A stretch of DNA of 45,023 nt from Flavobacteriaceae bacterium. GTDB lineage: Bacteria > Bacteroidota > Bacteroidia > Flavobacteriales > Flavobacteriaceae. Every line of letters begins with the position of its first letter. The first letter of the stretch is position 1. The position numbers were made by a program, and so were the translations under genes. Shown one piece after another: positions 25,831 to 35,188 of the stretch. The DNA lies in the NCBI GenBank assembly GCA_030835325.1, contig JAURPF010000160.1, forward strand, positions 1-45,023, written 5' to 3'. The notes beneath the pieces are model-generated. The model saw nothing but the letters and a program-made list of their open reading frames with translations. It was not told where the DNA came from and searched no databases.

Positions 25831-27510
25831 TTAAAATTCATCGGTTACACACCCTTCAGATGCCGATGAAACCGTTCTTGCATATTTATATAATACACCT
25901 CTAGATACTTTAAGGTAAGGAGCCTTCCACTGGGCTTTTCGTTCTTGAAGTTCTTTTTCAGAAACCTCAAGAAGAATTGAATTTGTTTCGGCATCGATAG
26001 TGATAATATCTCCATCTTTTACCAAAGCTATTGCTCCACCTTCTTGTGCTTCTGGTGTAATATGGCCCACAACAAATCCGTGTGTACCTCCTGAAAAACG
26101 TCCATCAGTAATTAAAGCGACCTCTTTTCCTAAACCAGCGCCCATAATAGCCGCCGTTGGTTTTAACATTTCTGGCATTCCTGGTCCTCCTTTAGGGCCT
26201 TCGTAACGAATGACAACTACGTCCCCTTTGTGGACTTTTCCATCCCGAATACCATCATTGGCATTATATTCTCCTTCAAAAACTTTTGCTGGACCACTAA
26301 ATTTCAAGCCTTCTTTTCCTGTAATTTTAGCGACACTTCCTTCTGATGCTAAATTCCCATAAAGCATCCGTAAGTGTCCTGAGGTTTTGATTGGCTCTTC
26401 AATGGTTTTGATTACATCTTGACCTTCAGATAAATCTTGTACTTCAGATAGATTTTCAGCAATTGTTTTTCCAGTCACAGTCAAACAGTCTCCATGAAGG
26501 ATTCCTTTTTTTAATAGGTATTTCATCACGGCTGGAATTCCTCCAACCCGGTGTACATCTTCCATTAAGTATTTTCCACTTGGTTTCAAGTCTGCTAAAA
26601 ATGGGGTGCTATCACTAATTCTTTGAAAATCTTCGAGTGTAAATTTTATTTGGGCAGCTCTTGCGATGGCTAAAAAATGGAGGACTGCATTGGTAGAACC
26701 GCCTAGAATCGTCACAAGTCGAATGGCATTTTCGAGGGATTTTCTGGTGACAATATCTGATGGCTTTATATCTTTTTCGAGCAATATACGCATGGCTTCA
26801 CCTGCTTTAATTGCTTCTTTCTTTTTTTCTTCGCCTGTTGCTGGATTTGATGAGTTAAAAGGTAAGGCCATTCCGAGTGCTTCAATGGCAGAGGCCATTG
26901 TATTTGCAGTGTACATCCCTCCACAAGCACCTGCTCCTGGACACGCTTTCTCTACTATTTGATCAAATTCAGACTCAGACATTGTGCCTGCAACTTTACT
27001 ACCCCAGGCTTCAAATGCGGAAACAATATCTAGTTTTTTACCATTATGACATCCCGAATCAATCGTTCCTCCGTATACCAAAATGGCAGGCTTATTGATC
27101 CGAATCATTGCCATTAAGGCGCCTGGCATATTTTTGTCACAGCCCACAACCGTAATCAATCCATCATAGCTCATCGCTTGCACGACTGTTTCCATCGAAT
27201 CTGCAATGATATCTCTAGAAGGTAAGGAAAAACGCATTCCTGGTGTTCCCATTGAAATTCCATCACTCACACCAATCGTGTTAAAAATCAATCCAATAAC
27301 ATCTTTGTTTAAAGTGCCTTCTTTTACTAATTTGGCTAAGTCGTTTAGATGCATATTACAGGGGTTTCCTTCATATCCTGTGCTCGCAATTCCAACAAAA
27401 GGCTTTTCGAAATCCTCTTTGGTAAGCCCTATGGCGTGTAGCATTGCTTGTGCTGCTGGTTGCGTTGGATCTTGAGTGACTGTTCGACTGTATTTATTTA
27501 GTTGTTTCAT
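25831..27510 (-). CDS. ilvD: Dihydroxy-acid dehydratase
   Basis: This 559-residue Fe-S enzyme dehydrates dihydroxy-acids to 2-oxo acids for valine and isoleucine. Cluster cysteines are in [10 protein letters not shown] and [16 protein letters not shown], a cysteine in HNGKK/GCH context is also present, and the [12 protein letters not shown] substrate motif is intact. I start at ATG 27510 ([10 protein letters not shown]) rather than an in-frame codon at 27540. It is the first gene of the ilvD-B-N-C-A operon. Upstream, 274 bp separate it from gltD and contain two structured elements. Confidence 0.95.
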   Translation of the reverse strand: MKQLNKYSRTVTQDPTQPAAQAMLHAIGLTKEDFEKPFVGIASTGYEGNPCNMHLNDLAKLVKEGTLNKDVIGLIFNTIGVSDGISMGTPGMRFSLPSRDIIADSMETVVQAMSYDGLITVVGCDKNMPGALMAMIRINKPAILVYGGTIDSGCHNGKKLDIVSAFEAWGSKVAGTMSESEFDQIVEKACPGAGACGGMYTANTMASAIEALGMALPFNSSNPATGEEKKKEAIKAGEAMRILLEKDIKPSDIVTRKSLENAIRLVTILGGSTNAVLHFLAIARAAQIKFTLEDFQRISDSTPFLADLKPSGKYLMEDVHRVGGIPAVMKYLLKKGILHGDCLTVTGKTIAENLSEVQDLSEGQDVIKTIEEPIKTSGHLRMLYGNLASEGSVAKITGKEGLKFSGPAKVFEGEYNANDGIRDGKVHKGDVVVIRYEGPKGGPGMPEMLKPTAAIMGAGLGKEVALITDGRFSGGTHGFVVGHITPEAQEGGAIALVKDGDIITIDAETNSILLEVSEKELQERKAQWKAPYLKVSRGVLYKYARTVSSASEGCVTDEF

Positions 27511-27545
27511 GTGTCTATATCTATTCTTTAAAAAGGTCACATGGT

Positions 27546-27566
27546 GCCTGCCTGTCGCAGGAAGGC
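27546..27566. repeat. GC-rich hairpin in the ilvD leader, REP-like
   Basis: GCCTGCCTG-TCG-CAGGAAGGC forms a 9-bp stem with one G-A mismatch, standing out in AT-rich sequence. No T-run follows. It looks like the short CCTGCCTG/CAGGCAGG palindromes I recall being dispersed in some flavobacterial genomes. Only one copy is in this window, so the repeat nature is inferred. Confidence 0.4.
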
Positions 27567-27691
27567 TCTCTATTAGTCATTTCCTTGTATGATAATAGTT
27601 TTAGCATGCTCGTTTTAATTTAAATTTTATACCTTCAAAGTATCGAAATTATATTTTTACATATTTAGCGGAAAAATTATCTCTTTAAATG

Positions 27692-27740
27692 GTCTAAACT
27701 CAACTGTTTAGAGTTTATGTTAAACTCTTGTTTTTTAGAC
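27692..27740 (-). promoter_or_regulatory. Structured leader upstream of ilvD with competing stems
   Basis: On the minus strand, GAGTTTA (27721-27727), TAAACTC (27711-27717) and GAGTTTA (27695-27701) occur in a row, so the middle segment can pair with either neighbour. GTCTAAA (27734-27740) and TTTAGAC (27692-27698) form an enclosing 7-bp stem compatible with the first hairpin only. A TATTTTTG box (27774-27781) upstream could start this leader. No Ile/Val/Leu-rich leader peptide was found. Confidence 0.4.
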
Positions 27741-27784
27741 AATTACCCTGCATATTGTATGACGTTCAGTACACAAAAATAATA

Positions 27785-29251
27785 TTAAACACGTGGTAAG
27801 TCACTATCGTCTTTTAGAGGTAATACGGAACTGCCCATCAAATAGGTGTCTACATGGTGTGCCGCCTGTCTTCCTTCTGATATCGCCCAAACAATTAAGG
27901 ATTGTCCGCGTCGCATATCTCCTGCTACAAATATACCAGGTACATTTGTTACATAATCTTTGGTTGTGGCTTTGATATTGGTTCTAAAATCCATTTCTAA
28001 ACCAAATTGATCTGCAAGTGTTTTTTCAGCACCTGTAAATCCTAGTGCCAACAACACTAAATCGCAATCCCAAAGTTTTTCAGAATTTGGAACTTCTTTT
28101 AATTGTGGACGTTCGCCTTCTTTAAAAATCCATTCAACCTCAACGGTTTTTAAGGCTTTTAAGTTGCCTTTGTCGTCTCCAATAAATTCTTTGGTAGAGA
28201 TGCTAAAAAATCGTTCTACTCCTTCTTGATGTGAAGATGTTGTCTTTAGTTTCATTGGCCAATAGGGCCAGGGTTGGTTTGCAGGACGTCCTTCTGAGGG
28301 TTTGGATAAAATTTCGAAGTTGGTAACCGATATTGCACCATGGCGGTTAGACGTTCCAATACAATCAGAACCCGTATCTCCTCCTCCAATTACTATTACA
28401 TTTTTGTCTTTAGCTGATAGAATGTCTTTGAATTCTACCAACCCATCTACATACTGGTTGTTCAGTTTTAAAAATTCCATTGCTTGATGAACGCCTTTTA
28501 AATCTGCGCCTGGTATTGGGATGTTTCTTTTTACAGTTGCCCCTCCACATAGTACTATGGCATCAAAATCTTCTTTTAATTGATTGGCATCTATGTTTTC
28601 ACCAACATGTGCATTGGTTTTAAAGACGATCCCTTCCTCTTCTAAGACTTTAAGGCGACGATCGATAACATTTTTTTCCATTTTAAAATCTGGAATTCCA
28701 TAACGTAATAATCCTCCTACTTTTTTGTCGCGTTCAAAAACAGTAACGGAATGACCCGCTCTATTTAACTGTTGTGCGGCAGCAAGACCAGCAGGGCCAG
28801 AGCCAATTACAGCAACAGTTTTATCGGTTCTCACCTTTGGTGGTTGTGCTGTAATCCAGCCTTCTGTAAAGGCAGTTTCAACAATATTTTTTTCTATGTT
28901 TTCAATACTTACAGGATCTTCATTGATTCCCAAAACACATGCTTCTTCGCAGGGTGCTGGACATAGCCTCCCTGTAAATTCTGGAAAATTATTGGTAGAA
29001 TGTAAAATTTCTGCCGCTTCTTTCCATTTGCCTTTGTAAACTTTATCGTTAAAATCTGGAATTAAATTTCCTAGAGGACAGCCGCTATGACAAAACGGAA
29101 TTCCGCAATCCATACAGCGTGCACCTTGTTCTTTTAATTTAGACGTTTCTAATGGAATTGTAAATTCCTTGTAGTTTTTTATTCTTTCTTTTGGCGCTAC
29201 ATAGGTTTCGTCCTGACGCTCAAATTCTAAAAATCCTGTGATCTTTCCCAT
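27785..29251 (-). CDS. gltD: Glutamate synthase small subunit
   Basis: This 488-residue NAD(P)H-oxidising subunit of GOGAT passes electrons to GltB. N-terminal cysteines CMDCGIPFCHSGCP and CPAPCEEAC bind two Fe4S4 clusters. The FAD site is AVIGSGPAGLAAAQQL and the NAD(P)H site is VIVIGGGDTGSDC, with a C-terminal GIFVAGDMRRGQSLIVWA. The gene begins 2 bp after gltB, so subunits are made together. The normal length and motifs make the call secure. Confidence 0.96.
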   Translation of the reverse strand: MGKITGFLEFERQDETYVAPKERIKNYKEFTIPLETSKLKEQGARCMDCGIPFCHSGCPLGNLIPDFNDKVYKGKWKEAAEILHSTNNFPEFTGRLCPAPCEEACVLGINEDPVSIENIEKNIVETAFTEGWITAQPPKVRTDKTVAVIGSGPAGLAAAQQLNRAGHSVTVFERDKKVGGLLRYGIPDFKMEKNVIDRRLKVLEEEGIVFKTNAHVGENIDANQLKEDFDAIVLCGGATVKRNIPIPGADLKGVHQAMEFLKLNNQYVDGLVEFKDILSAKDKNVIVIGGGDTGSDCIGTSNRHGAISVTNFEILSKPSEGRPANQPWPYWPMKLKTTSSHQEGVERFFSISTKEFIGDDKGNLKALKTVEVEWIFKEGERPQLKEVPNSEKLWDCDLVLLALGFTGAEKTLADQFGLEMDFRTNIKATTKDYVTNVPGIFVAGDMRRGQSLIVWAISEGRQAAHHVDTYLMGSSVLPLKDDSDLPRV

Positions 29252-29253
29252 CC

Positions 29254-32200
29254 TTAAACTGTTTCTAGTTGTTCTTTTTCTAATCTTAGTAACGCCTGTC
29301 TGTATTCTTCTGGCAGTACTTTTTTGAATTTAGGAAGCATTGCTTCCCAGTCTTCTAAAATGCGTTTTGCTAATGGACTTGACGTCGACACAAAATGATT
29401 TTCGATTAATGTTCGTAATTGATTCACATCTTCCTCAAATTCGATTGGGTCGATATTTAAATCGGCACCATTACAATTCTTTGTAAATGTATTGTCGGAG
29501 TCTAAAACATAGGCGATTCCGCCACTCATTCCTGCTCCAAAATTTCTTCCAACACTTCCAAGAATTACCGCGACACCTCCAGTCATATACTCACAACCGT
29601 GGTCACCAATTCCTTCAACAACGGCTTTAGCACCTGAGTTCCGAACACAAAAACGTTCGCCAGCTTTTCCGTTGATATAAACTTCTCCAGCAGTTGCACC
29701 ATAGAGCGTTACATTGCCCGTGATGATATTGTCTTCTGGAACAATTGTACTTGTTTCAGGAACTTTGATGATGAGTTTTGCACCCGACAATCCTTTTCCT
29801 AGATAATCGTTGGTGTTTCCGTGAACGGTCATGGTCACACCTTTGGTTGTAAAGGCTCCAAAACTTTGTCCTGCAGAACCATTAAAGTCTATGTTTATGG
29901 TGTCTTGTGGCAAGCCGTCTGCACCATAAATTTTTGATATTTCATTACTTAAAATCGCCCCAACAGCTCTGTCAATATTTGTAATAGGAAGTTTCAAATG
30001 TGTGCGTTGTCTTCTGAAGATTCCTTGATGTACTTGATTGATTATTTTGAAATCTAAATGGACACCGAGGTTGTGATCTTGCTCTTCAGTGTTGTATAAC
30101 TTTACACCCTCTGCTACTTCAACTTTATGTAAAATAGGTGTTAAATCAATTCCTGAAGCTTTGTAGTGTTCAATGGCTTTATTGCGATTTAATTTTTGAA
30201 CCTGACCCACCATTTCATCAACAGTTTTAAAGCCTAATTGCGCCATGATTTCACGCAATTCTTGCGCTACGAAATACATATAATTCACAACGTGCTCTGG
30301 TTTTCCTTTGAATTTTTTGCGCAATTCTGGATTTTGAGTTGCGATTCCTACAGGACAGGTATTTAAATGGCAAACTCGCATCATAATACATCCCGAAGCG
30401 ACTAAAGGAGCGGTTGCAAAACCAAACTCTTCAGCACCTAATAGACATGCGATTGCGACGTCACGTCCGGTTTTTAACTGGCCATCACATTCCAAAACAA
30501 TTCGATTTCTCAAATTATTCATCACCAATGTTTGTTGTGCTTCGGCAATTCCTAACTCCCAAGGAAGTCCTGCGTGTTTTAGAGAGGTTAATGGTGAAGC
30601 TCCTGTACCGCCATCAAAACCAGATATCAATACAACGTCTGCTTTGGCTTTTGCTACTCCGGCTGCCACGGTTCCTACACCTATTTCTGACACCAATTTA
30701 ACATTCACTCGAGCGGCTCTATTAGCGGATTTTACGTCGTATATTAATTGTGATAAATCTTCAATAGAATAAATATCGTGGTGTGGTGGTGGTGAAATCA
30801 ATCCTACATAGGGAGTTGAGTTTCTTGTTTTTGCAATTTCGGGATTTACTTTTGGACCGGGTAATTGGCCACCCTCACCAGGTTTTGCACCTTGAGCAAT
30901 TTTTATTTGAATTTCGTTGGCACTGGTAAGGTAGTTTGAAGTCACTCCAAATCGTCCAGAGGCAACTTGCTTGATTGCTGAGTTTCTCCAATCCCCTTGT
31001 GCATTTTTATAGAAACGATCTTCATCTTCTCCTCCTTCACCAGAATTACTTTTTCCGCCAATTCTATTCATGGCAACCGCTAAGTTTTCATGGGCTTCTT
31101 TACTAATAGATCCATAAGACATGGCGCCTGTTTTAAATCGTTTTACGATTTCAGTCCAAGGTTCCACCTCATCAATTGATATGGGATCAAATTGATCAAA
31201 TTCAAACAAACCTCTGATAGTCATAAGTCGCTTGGATTGGTCGTCAACTAGCTCTGAATATTCTTTAAAAGTAGAGGCTTTATTCGTACGAACTGATTCT
31301 TGAAGTTTTGCAACGGTTAGTGGGTTAAACATATGTTTTTCCTGTCCACGTCGCCATCTGTATTCGCCTCCAATTTCAATATCTGATTCAATATTCGGAT
31401 TGAATGCATTTTTATGACGCTTTACAATTTCTTTTTCAATTTCTATCAACCCAATTCCTTGAATTCGAGTTGGTGTGTTTGGAAAATATTTTTCAACAGT
31501 GTTTGTGTTGATTCCTACACACTCAAATAATTGAGAGCCTCTGTATGAGTTGAGGGTAGAAATCCCGATTTTGTTCATCACTTTCAAGATGCCCTTTCCA
31601 ATAGCTTTGTTGTAGTTCTTGATTGCAGTGAGGTATTCTAAATCCGAAATTTCAGAGTCTTTAATTTGTTTTTCAACAATTTCATTGACAATGTAGGGGT
31701 TCACTGCGCTTGCTCCAAAACCAAATAAAAGCGCAAAATGATGAACTTCTCTTGGTTCTGCAGATTCAATGACCAAACTAATTCTTGAGCGTTTATTGAG
31801 TTTGTGCAGCGCATGGTTCACATAGGAACAGGCTAATAGAGCTGGAATTGGCGCATGGTTTTCATCTACAAATCGATCGGATAAAATAATAATATTCGCA
31901 CCTTCGTCGATTGCTTTGGACGCTTTGTTTACCAAGGTTTCGAGTGCACTTTCTAATTCGTTTAAGCCACGATTTACTTCATACAGCATCGAAATAGATT
32001 CTACTTTGAAGTTCGGGTTTGTGTCATAATTTCTAATTTTATCTAAATCATGCTTTGAAATTACAGGGTTTTGAATTTTTAGTTTTTTACATGCCTCAGA
32101 ATTGATATCAAAAATATTGGTATCGCTTCCAAGGGTTAAACTAATGTCTGTAATTAATTCTTCACGAATCCCATCTAATGGAGGGTTGGTTACTTGCGCA

Positions 32201-33750
32201 AAGATTTGTTTGAAATAATTATAAATCAGTTGCGGGCGTTCGGACAAAACAGCAATTGGTGTATCGCTACCCATAGAGCCTATCGGTTCTTTGCCTAACT
32301 GTGCCATTGGGCGGATAATGGTATTTAGATCCTCTTTGGTATATCCAAAAGCAACTTCTCGTTTCTTTAAATCCACCTCGTCATATTTAATAGGACCTTT
32401 TTTGGCAGAGATGTCTTTTAGATGTACCAAGTTTTCGTTCAGCCATTTTCTGTACGGTTGTTTCGCTGCGATTTTTTCTTTGATTTCTTCATCGTTTACA
32501 ATACGCCCTTCATTCATATCTACAAGAAACATTTTTCCTGGCTCCAAGCGTCCATGGAATTCAACTTCTTCTGGCTCAATATCGACCACTCCTGTTTCAG
32601 AGGACATGATGACATTCCCGTTTTTAGTTACTGTATATCGAGACGGTCTGAGTCCATTTCGGTCTAATACAGCACCTATGAAATTTCCATCGGTAAATGG
32701 GATCGATGCAGGACCATCCCATGGTTCCATTAGACAAGAATTATATTCGTAGAATGCTTTTTTAGAATCGGACATGTCTGGGTTTTTTTCCCAAGCTTCG
32801 GGAACTAACATCATCATGACTTCAGGAAGTGATCGCCCTGTCATTAATAACAATTCGACCACCATGTCTAAGGTTGCTGAATCCGATTTTCCTTTTAGAA
32901 TTGTGGGGATTATTTTTTTGATATCCTCTCCAAAAGCATCACTTTTTATGATTTCTTCTCTAGAAAACATCCGTGACACATTTCCTCTTAGGGTATTGAT
33001 TTCTCCATTGTGACATATATATCGAAAGGGCTGTGCCAAATCCCAGGTCGGAAAGGTGTTGGTTGAAAAACGCTGGTGAACAAGTGCCAATCGGGTGTCT
33101 AAGGCAGAGTTAAAAAGATCCAGATAATATTCATTGATGTGTTCTGGCTTTAGTAACCCTTTAAAAATGATAATTTTTGTTGAGAGACTTGGAAGATAAA
33201 AGAATTTTGACTCTGATAACTTTGAGTCATATATTGTATGTTCTGATATTTTACGTGCTGCAAACAATTTCAAGTTAAAATCAAACTCCGATTGTTTTGG
33301 CTCTGATTTTCCGACAAAAACCTGCATTACAAAAGGCTCTGTTTTTTTGGCTATTTCACCCAAAACAACACTATTGACAGGAACTTTTCTCCAGCCTAAA
33401 ATATGCAGTCCTTGCTTTTTAATTTCGGTTTCGAAAACTTCTATACAATAGGCTCTTTGGTTTTCTTTTCTTGGTAAAAAAACATTACTAACCGCATAGG
33501 CTCCAGCTTCAGGCAATTCAAACTCACAATATGTTTTAAAAAATTCATGAGGAATATCAATAAGAATTCCTGCGCCATCCCCAGTAACACCATCGGAGCT
33601 AACCGCACCTCTGTGTTCTAGTTTTACTAAAATTTCTAATGCTTTATGAATGATGTCATTGGATCGTTTGCCTGTCAAGCTGCATATAAATCCTGCCCCA
33701 CAATTGTCGTGTTCAAACTCGGGTAAATAAAGTCCTTGCTTTTCTAACAT
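29254..33750 (-). CDS. gltB: Glutamate synthase large subunit
   Basis: This enzyme of about 1498 residues makes two glutamates from glutamine and 2-oxoglutarate. I start at ATG 33750 (MLEKQGLYLPEFEHDNCG), so that the Ntn nucleophile Cys17 is exposed by propeptide removal, rather than at an upstream GTG (33786). Domains: class II glutaminase (17 to about 430), central domain, FMN-binding synthase barrel with the Fe3S4 cysteines CIMMRVCHLNTCPVG, and a C-terminal GXGXG helix (GNVTLYGATAGEVYINGKAG). It is the first gene of gltBD and is divergent from the ammonium-uptake genes, forming a nitrogen-assimilation block. Confidence 0.96.
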   Translation of the reverse strand: MLEKQGLYLPEFEHDNCGAGFICSLTGKRSNDIIHKALEILVKLEHRGAVSSDGVTGDGAGILIDIPHEFFKTYCEFELPEAGAYAVSNVFLPRKENQRAYCIEVFETEIKKQGLHILGWRKVPVNSVVLGEIAKKTEPFVMQVFVGKSEPKQSEFDFNLKLFAARKISEHTIYDSKLSESKFFYLPSLSTKIIIFKGLLKPEHINEYYLDLFNSALDTRLALVHQRFSTNTFPTWDLAQPFRYICHNGEINTLRGNVSRMFSREEIIKSDAFGEDIKKIIPTILKGKSDSATLDMVVELLLMTGRSLPEVMMMLVPEAWEKNPDMSDSKKAFYEYNSCLMEPWDGPASIPFTDGNFIGAVLDRNGLRPSRYTVTKNGNVIMSSETGVVDIEPEEVEFHGRLEPGKMFLVDMNEGRIVNDEEIKEKIAAKQPYRKWLNENLVHLKDISAKKGPIKYDEVDLKKREVAFGYTKEDLNTIIRPMAQLGKEPIGSMGSDTPIAVLSERPQLIYNYFKQIFAQVTNPPLDGIREELITDISLTLGSDTNIFDINSEACKKLKIQNPVISKHDLDKIRNYDTNPNFKVESISMLYEVNRGLNELESALETLVNKASKAIDEGANIIILSDRFVDENHAPIPALLACSYVNHALHKLNKRSRISLVIESAEPREVHHFALLFGFGASAVNPYIVNEIVEKQIKDSEISDLEYLTAIKNYNKAIGKGILKVMNKIGISTLNSYRGSQLFECVGINTNTVEKYFPNTPTRIQGIGLIEIEKEIVKRHKNAFNPNIESDIEIGGEYRWRRGQEKHMFNPLTVAKLQESVRTNKASTFKEYSELVDDQSKRLMTIRGLFEFDQFDPISIDEVEPWTEIVKRFKTGAMSYGSISKEAHENLAVAMNRIGGKSNSGEGGEDEDRFYKNAQGDWRNSAIKQVASGRFGVTSNYLTSANEIQIKIAQGAKPGEGGQLPGPKVNPEIAKTRNSTPYVGLISPPPHHDIYSIEDLSQLIYDVKSANRAARVNVKLVSEIGVGTVAAGVAKAKADVVLISGFDGGTGASPLTSLKHAGLPWELGIAEAQQTLVMNNLRNRIVLECDGQLKTGRDVAIACLLGAEEFGFATAPLVASGCIMMRVCHLNTCPVGIATQNPELRKKFKGKPEHVVNYMYFVAQELREIMAQLGFKTVDEMVGQVQKLNRNKAIEHYKASGIDLTPILHKVEVAEGVKLYNTEEQDHNLGVHLDFKIINQVHQGIFRRQRTHLKLPITNIDRAVGAILSNEISKIYGADGLPQDTINIDFNGSAGQSFGAFTTKGVTMTVHGNTNDYLGKGLSGAKLIIKVPETSTIVPEDNIITGNVTLYGATAGEVYINGKAGERFCVRNSGAKAVVEGIGDHGCEYMTGGVAVILGSVGRNFGAGMSGGIAYVLDSDNTFTKNCNGADLNIDPIEFEEDVNQLRTLIENHFVSTSSPLAKRILEDWEAMLPKFKKVLPEEYRQALLRLEKEQLETV

Positions 33751-33766
33751 ACTTAAAATTATTTCT

Positions 33767-33807
33767 GGTTTAACCTTAATAAGCACGAAAGATAATTGGT
33801 TAAAACC
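33767..33807 (-). promoter_or_regulatory. Two GGTT-N(1-2)-AACC palindromes upstream of gltB
   Basis: GGTTTAACC (33767-33775) and GGTTAAAACC (33798-33807) lie 31 bp apart, close to three helical turns, and flank a weak -7-like box (TATCTTTC, minus strand, 33787-33794). This geometry fits an operator, but the sequence alone does not prove it. Confidence 0.3.
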
Positions 33808-33876
33808 TATTTAGAAAAAAGCCAATTCACTTTTTCGAAATTCCGATTTAGAACACCTATAAATGCATTTTGAACA

Positions 33877-34017
33877 ATGAAAGCCTTGTTAGACTATCGA
33901 ATATTCAACGGACAAATTGGTGATTTTTCATTCCAGCAGAAAAAAGCAAATAATGCTCAAAAAGTGATTACAAAAAAACCGCGCACTACTGAAATAACAA
34001 AAATAATACAAAAATAA
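33877..34017 (+). CDS. Candidate small protein of 46 residues between gltB and the porin
   Basis: ATG at 33877 opens a 46-codon frame: MKALLDYRIFNGQIGDFSFQ, then a basic tail with KVITKKPRTTEIT and IIQK, ending TAA 34015-34017. It is soluble and basic (about ten Lys/Arg), with no signal peptide or membrane helix. It lies in the divergent control region of gltB and the porin-amt operon, 9 bp before the first CCCC/GGGGG site. I do not recognise it. It could be a real regulatory small protein of nitrogen metabolism or a chance frame; no clear promoter or homologue is visible. Confidence 0.3.
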   Translation: MKALLDYRIFNGQIGDFSFQQKKANNAQKVITKKPRTTEITKIIQK

Positions 34018-34025
34018 TTACATTA

Positions 34026-34043
34026 CCCCAAAAATTTAGGGGG
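34026..34043 (+). promoter_or_regulatory. Distal ACCC/GGGT inverted site of the porin-amt operon
   Basis: ACCCC-AAAAATTTAG-GGGGT, a near-palindrome centred at about 34034.5, 85 bp upstream of the end of the -7 box. Its right half TTTAGGGG + TATATTG recurs in the proximal site. Confidence 0.5.
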
Positions 34044-34077
34044 TTATATTGATTATTATATAAAAATACATCAACTA

Positions 34078-34120
34078 CCCTACTTTTTTTAGGGGTATAT
34101 TGTATTAATGATTAGTTTTG
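34078..34120 (+). promoter_or_regulatory. Proximal ACCC/GGGT site and -7 box of the porin-amt operon
   Basis: ACCCTACTTTTTTTAGGGGT (site core 34078-34095) is followed after 17 bp by TAGTTTTG (34113-34120), a TAnnTTTG match. No TTTG -33 box is present; the site occupies that region instead. The layout is that of an activator-dependent promoter and matches the P-II-amt promoter. Confidence 0.55.
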
Positions 34121-34160
34121 AGCCGTTAACTAAAAATATTAACTACAAAAATTAACTATT

Positions 34161-35156
34161 ATGAAAAAAATTATTTTAAGTGCAATTGTTTTTGTTGGAG
34201 CCATGACTCTAAACGCACAAGATGAAGCTCCCAAATTATCGATCTCAGGAACGGTAGATGCCTATTACCAAACTTATTTATCAGCGCCTGATGATGTGTC
34301 AGGTTCTTTTGGGACTTCGTTTGCAGACGAGGCTGGATTTGCTTTAGGGATGGCTAATCTTATTCTTAGCTATGACGGCGAAAAAACCGGTGTAGTTGCG
34401 GATCTAGTATATGGCCCAAGAGGCGATTCTGCAGCAGGCGGTTATAACCTAAATCAGTTATACGCTTACTGGAATGTTTCTGAGTCAACTACATTGACTG
34501 CGGGACGTTTTAACACCTACTTAGGGTATGAAGTAATTTCTCCTACCGGAAACTTCAACTACAGTACTTCTTACTTATTCTCAAACGGTCCTTTTTCTCA
34601 TGTTGGATTAAAAGCGGATTTTGCTTTGAGTGAAGACTTTAGCTTGATGTTAGCATTCATGAATCCTACTGACACTAACAACAACACCACTGGAGATTAT
34701 GGATTTGGTGCTCAGTTAGGGTATGCAGGACAGTATTTAAACCTCTACTATGATAATGATTCTGTATTAGGTTTTGAAATTGACTATACAGGTGGGTTTG
34801 ATTTATCTGAGTCTTTTTTCTTGGGAATCAATGGTGCATACCAAGTTAAAGACGATGCTGGTTTTTACGGAGCAGCGCTTTACCCACAATTAACAACATC
34901 TGAATCTTTTTCTATAGGATTAAGAGGTGAGCTTTTTGGATATCACGAAAAAGATGGCGAGGATTTGCCAAGTGTTTTTGCTACAACCTTAACAGGAAGC
35001 TACACTGTTGAAAACTTAACTATTAAGCCAGAAGTAAGATTAGATGCCTGGACAAACGGTGAAAACCTAGAGAATGGCTTACCATATGTTGACGCTGACG
35101 GTGTTGCCTCTGAGAGCTTAGCAGCATTTACTATTGCCGCTATTTACTCTTTCTAG
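34161..35156 (+). CDS. OmpL-like beta-barrel porin (porin-2 family) linked to ammonium uptake
   Basis: This 331-residue outer-membrane protein has a signal peptide at 1-20 (MKKIILSAIVFVGAMTLNAQ). The rest is beta-barrel with alternating hydrophobic strands. ISGTVDAYYQTYLS, LILSYDGEKTGVVADLVYGP and LNQLYAYWNVSESTTLTAGRF match the porin-2 (OmpL-like) family, and the chain ends with an aromatic residue (IAAIYSF) as outer-membrane barrels do. It stands 32 bp before an amt gene, so they are probably one operon. A role in letting ammonium or another small nitrogen compound through the outer membrane is inference from context. Confidence 0.85.
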   Translation: MKKIILSAIVFVGAMTLNAQDEAPKLSISGTVDAYYQTYLSAPDDVSGSFGTSFADEAGFALGMANLILSYDGEKTGVVADLVYGPRGDSAAGGYNLNQLYAYWNVSESTTLTAGRFNTYLGYEVISPTGNFNYSTSYLFSNGPFSHVGLKADFALSEDFSLMLAFMNPTDTNNNTTGDYGFGAQLGYAGQYLNLYYDNDSVLGFEIDYTGGFDLSESFFLGINGAYQVKDDAGFYGAALYPQLTTSESFSIGLRGELFGYHEKDGEDLPSVFATTLTGSYTVENLTIKPEVRLDAWTNGENLENGLPYVDADGVASESLAAFTIAAIYSF

Positions 35157-35188
35157 AACCAATATTAACCAATCAAAATATATAATTT

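Noticed and set aside
27511-27784. Classical leader peptide for ilvD attenuation
   Set aside because: Short frames in the leader on the minus strand (for example one starting MQGNCL and one starting MTNREP) have no run of Ile, Val or Leu codons.
30414-30701. Long open frame antisense to gltB
   Set aside because: Leucine/arginine-rich translation opposite a fully conserved gltB region, no own promoter; a shadow frame.
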